This document shows, piece by piece, positions 12,664 through 23,243 of a stretch of DNA of 64,000 bases. Position 1 is the stretch's first letter, and each line of letters opens with the position of its first letter. The notes beneath the pieces were generated by a model. That model ran no database searches. It worked only from the letters and a program-made list of their open reading frames with translations, and was not told the origin of the DNA. The translations under genes and the position numbers were made by a program. Source of the DNA: Jackrogersella multiformis (Eukaryota; Ascomycota; Sordariomycetes; Xylariales; Hypoxylaceae); assembly GCA_902806575.1 (NCBI GenBank), contig CADCXD010000010.1, positions 1,550,001 through 1,614,000 on the forward strand. The letters run 5' to 3'.

Positions 12664-13784
12664 GGCTGGATGGCTTCCTCCGAACTCCTCAGATGCGCGG
12701 CCGAGATGTAGGGCGAGATGGTGATATCGGAGCGATCTAGGGTGTAGTCATACCAATATGTTGTTGCTGAGATTACTATTACTTGGAGGAAACCAGACCA
12801 ATATTTACCTACCTGCGAATTCTACTACCCACGGGTGGATTTGAGAAGATGGGTATATGGGCATGGCGTTGCGGATGGTATCAATCATTCTAATCAGACT
12901 CAAGGGTTGCGACTATGTATGTAAGTATATGGTAAATGTATGTGTATATATGTACGAGATGAAAACGAGCATAAAACCTCTAATGATTGCGATATCTTGC
13001 CTTCGATGTTAATGATTGTAGATACGAACTTGACCTAGGTACCCAGGTACTAGCACTGGCTAGTACTCAGCATCGGTCTAACAGGGCCAGGGCTTAGCTC
13101 CATGAAACGTGTAACCTTATTGGTTTACTCGGAATCGATGGCATTTAAATGGGCCCTTACTGGGTCAAGGTACCCCGCCTGCCCACCTACAGGGCTGTGG
13201 TCAGCTAGCTACCTAGGTGTAGCTGCTAACTGGAGCTCAGCCATGGATGATACGACTCCAACTCGTTTAACTCGACTAAAATAGGTACCTACTATTATGA
13301 GGTATGATCGTAAAGCTCTCTTGTTACCCAACATTTCCCATTCTACCTCACTTTATTTACTTGATAACTCATTATCGACAATTGCTATTTTTCTAAGTGA
13401 TACTTATTACATCTCATACCGACTTATGAAAATAAATACCTGCTAGTACCTAAGCTTGTCAAACGCCCAGTCCCTACCCCAGTTATACGAGGTACCTACT
13501 TGGATAGCCTATCTAGTGTACCAACGGCTGTAACACCCTATCACCCTAAAACCCCCTCACCTCATTGTCTATCACCTTACAGTTTACGTCACATCTCGGG
13601 AGCTCAGGAACGACCAACTCAAACCACGATATTAAACTTACGATCACATATCTAACTTTGTATCTATCATCTACTACTACCTACGTATACTACTTAAAAC
13701 TTAGCTAGAGCTTCCCACCCTCTATTTTCAACAGCTGTATCTACATTTTTCAGCACATAAGATTGCAGCAGTTATCACATCACA
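12664..13784. other. 1.1 kb intergenic region
   Basis: No gene supported. The first part is likely the 3' UTR of the ULD protein. The A+T-rich, pyrimidine-biased right part (13500-13784) is the probable promoter and leader of the kelch gene. CCTAGG words occur near 13033-13048 and 13210. Confidence 0.55.
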
Positions 13785-15464
13785 ATGGAATCCTTTGCAA
13801 AGCTCAAGCGTCGCGGAACCGATTTATTCGGTTCCCTTCCCCAAAACCTACCCTCGATGCCCCAGATGCCTCAGATGCCTCAGCTCCCCCATCTGCAGCG
13901 AAAAGAAGGAGCTGCTGCTGCCAGATCAACCATGAAGGGCACGTGGCAGAACATCTCAATCCCTCCTCTACCGCGATCTTCGCATTCAATTGACATCGTC
14001 GCCGGAAACGCATATATCTTCGGCGGCGAGGTCGAGCCTCGCAAGCCCATCGACAACGACATGCACGTCATAGTGCTACCCTCTAGCGGCGCCTCCGCCG
14101 ACTACTTCGCCATTAAGCCTCGACCCTCCTATACGCAACAAACCTCGGCGTCCATCGCGGAGGAGGACGAGACCAAAGCCCAGCTCAAAGACCCCCTATC
14201 CGACGTCGACCTCAGCTCTCCACCCTCGCCCGAGACGGAGGATGACGATGACGACGACGATGATGATGATGATGAATCATCCACTACTACGTCCAACAAG
14301 GGCAAGGCTAAGGTCGAAGTCCCCTGTGCCCGCGTCGGCCACGCAACCGCCGTCATCGGCTCGCGCATCTTCCTGTTCGGCGGCCGCAGCGCCGAGTCCG
14401 CCTCCCAACCCCTCAACGAGGGCGGCCGCGTGTGGATCTTCGAGACTAAGACGCACACGTGGTCGCATCTGAACCCTTACCGCAGCAGCCCCGTTCCGCC
14501 CGCCCGCAGCTTCTTCGCCGCCGTCGCCACCGACAAGCCGCGCGACTTCGCCATCAAGCCCTTGCGCCGGGCCAGCACCTGGAAGGCGTGGGCCGAGGGC
14601 GACTCCGCCGATGTCGGCATCCCTCAGCGTCCTATCGCTGGTAGCGTAGCTGCCACCGCCACCGACGAGGAGGACGCCGGCTTCGGCACGTTTATCATCC
14701 ACGGTGGGTGCACAGCGGATGGCGGCCGCACGGGCGACCTCTGGGCCTTCGACGTGCGCAGCTGCACCTGGAAAGAGCTACCCTCGGCTCCCGGTCCGGC
14801 CCGTGGAGGCGCCTCCCTCGCCCTCGCCAAGAGCAGGTTGTACCGCTTCGGCGGGTATGACGGTGAGGCGGAGATCGGCGGGCAACTAGACGTGCTCGAC
14901 CTCGCGCTCGACGAGTTCGACGACCGCGTCAGCAAAGGCGAGATCGGCATCTTCGCGCGCGGCGAGTGGCAGACCCTTCTGGCACCCGTAACCTCCGTAC
15001 CTCCTGCAGACGGCGACGAGACGGCCAAGCTCGTCCCGGCCGAGGAATGGCCCGGGAGCCGCAGCGTCAGCTCCCTGGAGCTCGTGCTCAGCGGCGGCGG
15101 GCGCGAGTACCTGGTCCTGATGCTGGGCGAGCGGCACCCGAGCTCCGAGGGCCACGCGGGCGCCGGCCGCTTCTGGGACGACATCTGGGCCTTCCAGGTG
15201 CCGCCCGTGGGCATGACGGCCGCCAGCGTCACCGACGCCTTCCTGCACGCCGTCGGGCGCAAGACGGGCGAGGGCAAGTGGACGCGGGTCGTCCCGCGGC
15301 CGTACGACGACGAGAGCCAGCTGGACGCCCAAGGCCCGGGCCCTAGGGGCTGGATCGCGAGCGCGCCCCTCGGCGACCTCGAGGAGAACGCCATATTGGT
15401 CTTCGGCGGGCTCAGCGAGACCAATGCGAGGTTGGGGGATGCTTGGGTTTTCAGGCTGGGGTAG
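13785..15464 (+). CDS. Kelch-repeat beta-propeller protein
   Basis: Intronless, 559 aa, no signal peptide or membrane segment, so probably intracellular. About six kelch blades are visible by their FGG/HGG plus W motifs: AYIFGGEV, IFLFGGRS...HTWSHL, FIIHGGC...LWAFDV..CTWKEL, LYRFGGYDG, LVLMLGER...DDIWAFQV and ILVFGGL...GDAWVFRL. This is the galactose-oxidase/kelch fold used for protein interaction; no catalytic partner domain (F-box, BTB) is present. Between blades 1 and 2 is an acidic linker with about 12 consecutive Asp (14240-14275), and near the N-terminus a short MPQ repeat. Third codon positions are strongly G/C-rich compared with the two zinc-finger genes. Some fungal homologues are named nitrile-specifier or Ral2-like proteins; I cannot assign either. 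It is convergent with the complex I gene. Confidence 0.85.
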   Translation: MESFAKLKRRGTDLFGSLPQNLPSMPQMPQMPQLPHLQRKEGAAAARSTMKGTWQNISIPPLPRSSHSIDIVAGNAYIFGGEVEPRKPIDNDMHVIVLPSSGASADYFAIKPRPSYTQQTSASIAEEDETKAQLKDPLSDVDLSSPPSPETEDDDDDDDDDDDESSTTTSNKGKAKVEVPCARVGHATAVIGSRIFLFGGRSAESASQPLNEGGRVWIFETKTHTWSHLNPYRSSPVPPARSFFAAVATDKPRDFAIKPLRRASTWKAWAEGDSADVGIPQRPIAGSVAATATDEEDAGFGTFIIHGGCTADGGRTGDLWAFDVRSCTWKELPSAPGPARGGASLALAKSRLYRFGGYDGEAEIGGQLDVLDLALDEFDDRVSKGEIGIFARGEWQTLLAPVTSVPPADGDETAKLVPAEEWPGSRSVSSLELVLSGGGREYLVLMLGERHPSSEGHAGAGRFWDDIWAFQVPPVGMTAASVTDAFLHAVGRKTGEGKWTRVVPRPYDDESQLDAQGPGPRGWIASAPLGDLEENAILVFGGLSETNARLGDAWVFRLG

Positions 15465-15908
15465 ACATCTGCCTGCCTACCTACTTACCTCAAGTATCTA
15501 GGACATTTTACTTTGCCTAGCATCCATGTTTAAAGCTGGGTTCGAGGAGTCCGATATATAAGCATGCTTTATTTATTTAGTCTTTAGGCACGGCACGTAA
15601 GGTTTGGTCAGGTTGGTTATGATTGAATAACGAAGTAGAATCAATGAAAAGGACGATTTTGGTAAATGAGAAAATACTTTACTTAGCCAAAAATTATAAA
15701 TGAAATAAACATGATTGAGATTGAGATTGAGATTGATGGATTATCGCCGCAACGAATTCACGAAAGATGCGAGGAACGGGCTTTTTCTTTTCTTTTGGTT
15801 CATGCCGTGAATCAATGCAGATCAGATATAACTTCAGGTATGTACAGTGTCTACGTCTACGCCTATGCTCCAGGGCCCCCTTTATAAGCGGCCTTCGCCG
15901 GTCCCGAA
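15465..15908. other. Convergent 3' intergenic region
   Basis: Shared 3' flank of the kelch (+) and complex I (-) genes. It is A+T-rich with several TTTATTTA/AATAAA-like words suitable for polyadenylation on both strands, and contains four copies of GATTGA at 15713-15736. No gene. Confidence 0.5.
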
Positions 15909-17024
15909 TCACAGGTCCGTCCTCGTAGTCTCGATGCCCCACGGCTGGCTCGTCAGGTTCGTCTGGCCGGCGCTGTTCTCGCAGGTCTGGCGGCCGCTCA
16001 GGGGGCCGGCAGCCGGCACCTTGACTTTGGCGCCCGCCGCGGCGGCGCTCTCCTTCAGCGCCGTCAGCAGCTGCTTCGTGGTCTCGGGCGTCAGGTCCTC
16101 GTAGTAGTCGTCGTTGATCTGGATCATGGGGGCGTTGACGCAGGCGCCTAGGCACTCCACCTCGATGAACGTGAAGAGCCCGTCCGCCGTCGTCTCGCCC
16201 TGCTTGATGCCCAGGTGTTCCTTGATCGCCTTGACGATCACGTCGCTGCCGCAGCCGCCGAGCTGGCAAGGCGTCTGTCCGGGGCAGTGTCTCGTTAGTT
16301 ATGACATCCGCATGAGGACGATAAAAACAGCGCATGCAGCAAGCATGGAATCTACCACAAACTTACCGTAGTGCAAGCCTGGACGAAGAACTTGCCGACC
16401 GGTGTGCGGTTGTACATGGTATAGAAGGAGGCGACCTCGTAGACACGCGTAGGCGGCATCTCGAGGACCCGCGCCACCTCGTTCATGACGGATATGGATG
16501 TGAAGCCGTGCTGGCGCTGACCCAAGTCCAGCAGCGGCATCACGGCCGCCTTCTTGTACTGGGGAGGGTAGCGCTTGAGGATCTCGGCGATGACCTCTTC
16601 ATTCTGGGCCGAGAACTTGAACGGCAGGTCGGGGTTGTTGTCTGGCGAGTTTCGGTGCTGTCGTCGCGAGCGTTAGCAGTGGAGCTTTAGGATTTGAGGC
16701 ACATTAAGATAAGGATCCCGAGCTCTCGTAGGATAGGTATTCAGATGGATATTTCGGGCGAAATATTAAGCAAAGCTAAAAAAACTAATCTAGCCAGCCG
16801 ACTCCCGGAATACCCCTCCAGCTTGGAGACCGATATGAGCAGCTTCGGCTTCGGATTAATCGGGAGGGACAGGACAGGACAAGACGAGGAGGGCATACCA
16901 CTGCGAGAGATTCGCTTCTCCTAGAGCAGCCAGCCGTGAAGGCTCGGAATTGTGGTCGTCGCGGAGCTCTGCATGCTGAGCGAGCCGCTGTTCTGAAGAG
17001 GACGGGAGCGAGTTTTGACGCCAT
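15909..17024 (-). CDS. nuo24: NADH:ubiquinone oxidoreductase (complex I) 24 kDa subunit
   Basis: NDUFV2/NuoE homologue, 260 aa, part of the peripheral arm of mitochondrial complex I; it binds the [2Fe-2S] cluster N1a. Exons complement(join(15909..16274, 16367..16657, 16899..17024)), all phase 0, introns 92 and 241 bp. Exon 1 encodes an Arg/Ser/Ala-rich mitochondrial presequence (MASKLAPVLFRTAARS...). Exon 2 carries DNNPDLPFKF, the conserved LDLGQRQHGF and YEVASFYTMY. Exon 3 restores CTTTPCQLGGCGSD and ends the core with EVECLGACVNAPM, giving the four cluster cysteines (CTTTPC and CLGAC). The joined protein runs in step with the fungal family from presequence to C-terminus. It lies head-to-tail with the peroxiredoxin gene. 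Confidence 0.96.
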
Positions 17025-17570
17025 GGCGGATGTGTTGTAGAATCAATTGACACGAAAGCTCCGCAAGTCTAAGGCGCTCCGGGCATTTCGAGGTTCCAAG
17101 GTTTCAATTGACGATGATGATGAACTTTCGGATCCAATCAGGTTAATTGTGTTGGTCAAATGGGTCCCGCACGGTTAAATATCGGTACTTTGCTTGTCTA
17201 CTGTTAGTTACTTCATGAAAGAAAGACCTGAGTTAATTAAATGAATCTAGATAAACCTTAACATTAGGCACCTGCAGTTATGCAATCATATCATGTACAT
17301 CCAAGGAAGGTTTCGATGGGATGCAATGCACCAAATAACCTCGGAAGGAAGTACTACGTGTAGGTAAGATATCGCATCGCATCAACAAGTAAGATTCAAG
17401 ATTCACATGCCTAATTTGCTTTTTCGTATTCTCGTCAATCTACATCGTTATCGACAAGCAAATTATTGGCATACCAATATCATCAAAACTACTGCTCTGC
17501 GACCGGAGACAAGGTAAACCCCCAAACACAAAAATATAAGCAAATCAGGCGAGCGAAGAGGCCTTCTCCA
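17025..17570. other. Intergenic region between complex I subunit and peroxiredoxin genes
   Basis: About 0.55 kb holding the promoter of the complex I gene (right-to-left) and the 3' flank of the peroxiredoxin gene. No gene or clear regulatory motif seen. Confidence 0.5.
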
Positions 17571-18399
17571 TCACTCAGAAGCTCTATCGTCGTCATCATC
17601 TTTCTTCTCCTCGGCAGCCTCGCCATTGGTAGGCTTAGCCTCTTCTGCGTCCTTCTCTGCGGGCTTCTCGTCAGCAGGCTCCTCCTCCTCTTTCGCATCA
17701 GCACCATCGCTTTGGGCGACTAGCTTCTTGACGGCATCGACCGTCGCAGCAGGCCCGCCAGGCTCAGCAAGGAGGACCTTGCCGGCCTTGTCAATGACAA
17801 AGACACCGCGAGTGGTGCCCTTGGGTGCTTTCTTGAGCCCAATGGCATCGATCAAGGTGGCGCCGGGGTCGCATAAAAGCGGGTAAGGTAGCCTCTGCTT
17901 GGTTTTGAAAGCGGTGTTGGCCTTGGGCGAGTCAGTCGAGAGGCCGTAAATGGTGAGACCATCCTTCGTCAAGGGCTCGTAAGAGTCTCTGAAGAGACAG
18001 GCTTGGTTAGTACCTATTTATCAGGTCAGACATGGCCAGCGTCATTTCGCGAATGGGTAGGGGGGTAGGATCAAACTTACAGCCCGGCGTAGAGGCTCTT
18101 GGGTATGTGAAGATCACGACTCCAGATTTGCTCTCGTCGACAAGAGCCTTCAGAGTAGTCTTCTTGCCATCGTTGGTCTCGACTTCGCCACCGAAGCCGT
18201 CGAGAGCGATAATGTCGCCGACGACGGGCTTTGCGGGCTTAGATGAGCCATTGGTGTCGGCAGGCTTGGCAGGCTTTGCAGCCTTGCCCTTGACAGTCTC
18301 CTTGACTTTGGTAGCTACCTTTGAGACCTTTGATGGCTTCTTGGCCGGACGCTCTGGAACGGGCGCAGGAGCTTTGCGCTTGCGGAGCTCGACTGGCAT
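17571..18399 (-). CDS. Peroxiredoxin, BCP/PrxQ class (Dot5-like, probably nuclear)
   Basis: Thiol peroxidase reducing H2O2 and alkyl hydroperoxides with thioredoxin. 253 aa from complement(join(17571..18013, 18081..18399)); the 67 bp intron splits the codon of the peroxidatic Cys. The joined catalytic site reads ASTPGCTNQACLFRD, with peroxidatic Cys107 and resolving Cys112 in the C-x4-C arrangement of atypical 2-Cys BCP enzymes. The N-terminal ~65 residues are Lys/Pro/Ala-rich (RKRKAP, KPAKPA), as in yeast nuclear Dot5, and suggest a nuclear or chromatin-associated location. The core continues with DSYEPLTKDGLTIYGLSTDS and GVFVIDKAGKV. The C-terminal ~50 residues form an acidic Glu/Asp/Lys/Ala tail. 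Confidence 0.92.
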
Positions 18400-19894
18400 G
18401 GTATTGCTCTGGGAAGGTAAATAATAAAATAGGCGCGAGGCAGATTCAAATAAAAAAGGCTCGGAATGTAGTCGCTAGATGATTGCGACCATGGGGGTAT
18501 AATTGCAGAGAAGTTTTGGGTGGATGTTGATGGAGAACTGATGGAAAAGAGGACGAGAGGTGGGCGAGAGGTGGGCGAGGTTGAAGGTTGAGGTCGTCGA
18601 GGTCGTCGAGGTTGCAGGTAAACAGGAGGTTGCGACGGCATCCAGCCAATGAGGGAGGACTATTGCGACAGCTTTCGTGAGTGCGACAGGGGTGCAAAAG
18701 ATAGTTGTGTCACAGGGATATCTCCTCGCTGCCGAACAATTTAAAATCCATTGCTAATGTCGAGGCTAACGTGATCGAGCCAATTCCTGGAGAGTTCCAG
18801 CGCATGTCGGGGGAGGGTGCCCACTGCCCGCTGCCCAGGTGTGGGTGTGTCCTATGCCTATGGCTGTATGGATGGATCCATGTGTGGCAGGAAGTGGCAG
18901 AAGGGGCAGAAGGGGCGGCAGGGCGGGAGGGGAAGGTAACTTCCATACCTACCTCTGGTCCTCCAGTGCTCTTGAACTGACGACAAGGAGGTGGATTTGA
19001 GGTGGCCTGTGTGTCACGGAGCACGGAGGTACTACGTCTGAAACCTCTGGGTACATACCTAGGTAGGGAGTAGGTAGGTGAACCTTTATATTCTTGAAGT
19101 ATTCCTAAAGTACCTATTCTTAAAGTATAAATTTACTTAAATTGAAAGGAAATTTAACATTACAATTCCGAATTTGATAATTACCTGGTAATAATTCCTG
19201 TCTGTGACGGGCTGCTGGGTATTCACAACTTACTTACACTACTCTTCTTAGGCGATATGCAGGCATTAGCAAACTCCGACATTGCGAATCTCATCCACCT
19301 AAACATTTATTCATGCCGCGGAATAGATGCCATGAATAAATGCTACCTCGTATCCTTCATCTATGGCGATCCATAACATACCTAGGTATGTTTAATGGAT
19401 CTAATAATGATCATAAATAATCCGATCTTTGCATAATTTTACCATGGAAACATTTTAGAATGTTTGTTGTTCGCTAAGAAATCCGGTGTAATTACTTACA
19501 CGCGCCTCACTCTCCAAACACCGCGTTTGTCCTGTTTGTGGCCAGCAAGGGTGTCAGCAAAGCCTACAATTTCAAGAAGTCACAACAGAGAAGCTATCTA
19601 GCTGTTCAGTAGAGTAATTGACGATCCATAACAGAATCCTAATTACTAATTTATGAACAAGTATACCCGGTGAAGAGATGATGAGGCATGTCAATTGACA
19701 TATATAGGCCAAATAGGCCTACACATTTGAAATCTGTCGATCGATCATCCCAAGCCCAGCTAAGATGTCGGGAGGTCAGGCTATGGAATGTGGAATATCG
19801 AAATATTCGGATGTTCCCCGTCCTCCATAACCTACCTAGGTACGAGCCGTAACCTTACAATTGCGCATCTCGCCGACCTAGGATCTTGACTAGA
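18400..19894. other. 1.5 kb intergenic region
   Basis: Left part (18400-18720) is the probable promoter of the peroxiredoxin gene, transcribed leftwards. The rest holds no gene I can support; it is A+T-rich after 19080 with CCTAGG palindromes near 19055-19080, 19378-19390 and 19833-19845. Confidence 0.55.
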
Positions 19895-20439
19895 ATGTCT
19901 AATTGCAATTCATCAGTTATCGACACGTCTGCGCTCGATGGCGCCGTGATCGTGTCTGTCTACACAGTTAGTGACCAACTACAGCCGCCAGGTCACGCCA
20001 GTATATTATCCCAATCACGATGGCCTAGATGTCAAAAACGCCGGCTTCTGCAATGTCACCGTATCCTACACTCACCAGCAGGAGGGCAATCTTGTAAGCG
20101 TTGAATCATGGCTACCGGTCGATCATTGGAATGGACGCCTCCAAGCTGCCGGAGGCAGTGGACTCGGTCCTGGCTGGTTTGACACAGGCCACGGGAAGGT
20201 ACTACGACGATATTAGAAAATTCCTACCCGAATTTCATGGGTTCTATCGATTTTATGAGGTACCAGGACTCCCGCACTGCTTCGGCAACGGTCAGCCGAC
20301 AACTGTCTTTGATGTCCTGCGAGTATGGGTGGAAAACGGAACAATTCCTGGCTCTGCAATCTTAACGGACACTTATGGGAGAAAGAATAACAGGATCCTG
20401 TGTCCTTACCCCGAGAAAGCTGTTTATATAAAGGACTAG
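19895..20439 (+). pseudogene. Tannase/feruloyl esterase relic, internally deleted and frameshifted
   Basis: Remnant of a secreted tannase-family esterase (normally >500 aa). The left part encodes the family's N-terminal region in pieces: SNCNSSVIDTSALDGA, then, after a frame change near 19966-19972, VTNYSRQVTPVYYP and GFCNVTVSYTH, SWLPVDHWNGRLQAAGG. The right part, in another frame, encodes the C-terminal signature FYRFYEVPGLPHC, TVFDVLRVWVENG and NRILCPYPEKAVY, ending in TAG at 20439. The junction is near 20180-20200. About 300 residues expected between the two parts are missing, including the Ser nucleophile region. No signal peptide is recognisable. No active esterase can be made from this copy. 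Confidence 0.82.
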
Positions 20440-20862
20440 AGGGACTCGACAGATGTTGTCTGCTTTACTTGCACAACTGATTAACTTGATATAGTGTCTA
20501 CGGCTAAGGGCGCAGCTGACTTGGATCGAAATATTTATTCCACAAGTAATTAAAAACTCATATTATCATTTTTTGTTTAAATAAATGAATGGGACCATGA
20601 CAAGCATGAGAGATATATCAAAATACGCTCAATGTCCAATTTTTCCGAGTCCTGTGTAAACCAAGCTAACTCCTAAAACCATTGTCATCCTACCAAAGTA
20701 TGATTTTCTTAGATTTTCATCTGCTATTTAGTGAGTGTAGTTAGATTGATGTAAGAGTGACTGGAGACCACCGAATATTGCAAAAGAAAACGTCGTTTAA
20801 GTAGTATGCCTAGTTATTTCCCGATGTACGTCCTTCTCCAATCTAGCATGTTGTTAGTAAAT
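20440..20862. other. Convergent 3' region of esterase relic and opsin
   Basis: A+T-rich 0.4 kb between the esterase relic (+) and the opsin gene (-). No gene seen. Confidence 0.5.
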
Positions 20863-22017
20863 TTAAGAAAACATAGGCATATTAGGAGAACGACCCACGC
20901 GAAGAGTACCCTCGTGAGAGATACCATGGGCCCAGAATCCCTCGATAGATGGTAACGTCTGAGCTATGTGATCGTGAGTTAGGAGCAGCCAGAACCCGAA
21001 TACTCCCTTCGCCAGAACATCTAGGACGGCATAAGCAATAATCTCGCCGTCGACATTCACACGGCGGCTGCCATCTGCAATACCCCATACACTGAGACAT
21101 ATTAGTAGGATGCTCAGACCCGCAAAGAGAATAGCTTACATTGGGTATGCAGTCCACAGTAGGAGAGTGAATAGAGAAATAGACCCAAAGAAAGCCTTCG
21201 TTTTGTTGTCCTTGGTCGATATCGCGTGGCGCCCTTTATAACCAACCTGGTAGACAATGTTGAGATAGGCAATGCAGGCAAATGCGTACCATCCCCAGCC
21301 TTGACTCTCGTCTCCCGAGAAGGCTGCAAAAAGCCCAGCCAAAATCATTATCACATCTGAGACGACAGTCACCAAAATGCTTGCACCGTTGAGACCGGCA
21401 AGAAGACATAAGTCTAACAGGAGGAGAGGAGTGGTGAGCGACCACTAATACCGATGATTAGTTACATAGTCTAAGAGTGTCTGTTTAGATAGAGTAATAC
21501 TCACGTCGACGTAGCGAGCCCAATAGATGTCACGTTCAACCATCTCTGTCACAGCCCCTGATTTAGATCTCTCGGTCACGTAAGTGTGTGAAGTTATACC
21601 ATCGCCAGTAGCCATGGCGTAGTAAGAGAGGAAGGCAAAAGTAGTGATAAAGGCTGTTATTATATGGAAGAAACGTTTTTGCTATACACGGGTTAGTTTT
21701 TTACTCTTCGTTATACGCATCAGAAATATCGATTCTTACAACAGGGACTCTCATAGCCATTATATAGAAGGACAGTGAAGAGATTCCCATTAGAACGCAG
21801 ACAACCCTAATATGAGCTATGTAAGTAACTGTACGAAATCAGACTTCAAATAGAGTACATACCATAGAGTCCTTTGGCCTACGTCGCTTGAAGTCTGATG
21901 ATACACTCGGGGAATATCCGGGATCACAGTCGGCAGTGGAAGGTGACCAGCCTCACTGGGACGCAGAATGGTAGCCACATTAGTGGCAGCCTCGGAAATC
22001 TCTTGAGGAATGATCAT
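20863..22017 (-). CDS. Microbial (type I) rhodopsin, predicted light-driven proton pump
   Basis: Seven-helix retinal protein, 310 aa. Exons complement(join(20863..21091, 21140..21444, 21505..21681, 21740..21806, 21863..22017)); the four introns are 48-60 bp with GT/AG ends. Helix C reads RYVDWSLTTPLLLLD, giving Asp133 (bacteriorhodopsin D85, proton acceptor), Thr137 (T89) and Asp144 (D96, proton donor). Helix G reads YAVLDVLAKG, giving Asp259 (D212) and the retinal Schiff-base Lys263 (K216). Retention of all these residues favours a pumping opsin of the Leptosphaeria rhodopsin/CarO type over the Lys-lacking ORP/HSP30 group. The N-terminus (about 45 residues) is extracellular-type without a cleavable signal. 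The C-terminus is short (ends NMPMFS). No carotene oxygenase or carotenoid synthesis gene is seen nearby, so this is not the car cluster arrangement. Confidence 0.93.
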
Positions 22018-23243
22018 TTTGATATCGAGTTTGTGTGATACGCACGGCTCACGAAGATGTTAATGTAAGTGTAATATCCGAATTTCTTTAGGTAGACAAT
22101 GAAGATACCTAACTATAGTTTTCTAAGAATACTGGAGGGAGGATCAAGCAGGATATGAAAGAATGCGGAGGAGGAATATCTGGCATTTAAGGAGTCATGA
22201 ATAATGTACCGGCAATGGTGTCGTCACTCTTCGTATGTGGCATAGGAACCCAACCAATCATATATTAAGACCATGTTCGAACTAGGTATCCAGCCGCGTC
22301 CTTGTCTTACTTCACCTAAATCCTTCTCACCAGATTGTTTCTCATTACATAAGAGTTTCCTTTAGGTACCTAGTGTAATGACTGATCTGTCAAAGGGAGT
22401 TCATAAATGTGGATGACTTGGATCACCTATGTACCTAGGTAGGTACGATATCTATAAATATTAGCTACAGTTCCATAAGACCGTGACATGGTGATAGAAT
22501 ATGTGAAAGTAGCAGGAATATTCAAGGTATTAATATAGGTATACTGCTGAATATTTTATGTTCTCACGTCAAACAAGAGCTACCTAGGTAGGACTTGGGC
22601 TTGGCGATACTTACCTAGCCTACCGATACTCTTTCTGACCTTGAAGTATGTATCCATTGTATTTATTGTTGTACATAGGCAGTATAAAGTTTTCTTAGTT
22701 CTACATGAATGTCATTGAGATATACTGAGGTACCTAGGTATGTACCTACATGGAACATGGAAGCTACCTATTGCCAATCATAAGAAATAAAGCAACTGCT
22801 AAAGGACTACATGATCACAGACAGCAAGAACGGATAAGACCCCACTCCAGAAATAAGAATACTGGAGCCTAGCCTACGGTGGGTTAGGTCACAGGCGGGG
22901 AGCTTTAATGCCCCGCAGAGCCGCGTCGAATTAGGTACCTAAGGTACAGGTACATGTACCTGCAGTTTGTAATTCAACCCACGTTAAACCCCCGCCTTAA
23001 AGCTTCCCAAAAGGTTCCCGTAGTGGGAGCTGCTTAACTCATCTGAACCATCCCACCTAACAGTTAACCCGAACCCAACAATCACAACGAAAAGAACAAC
23101 AAAACGAACCAAATCAAGAACCAAGAACCAAGAACTTACGAACACCAAATACCGCCAACACCAATTATTTCGAACCCCGATATTACCAGTCACTACATTA
23201 GGTATTTTCTTAACCCTTTTCCCATCCTGAGCGCCTAACCGCC
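22018..23243. other. 1.2 kb divergent intergenic region (opsin / CSN3 promoters)
   Basis: Bidirectional promoter region between the opsin (-) and CSN3 (+) genes. It contains CCTAGG words at about 22433-22446, 22582-22594 and 22730-22746. A perfect 16 nt palindrome CAGGTACATGTACCTG lies at 22947-22962, about 280 bp before the CSN3 ATG. No gene supported. Confidence 0.55.
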
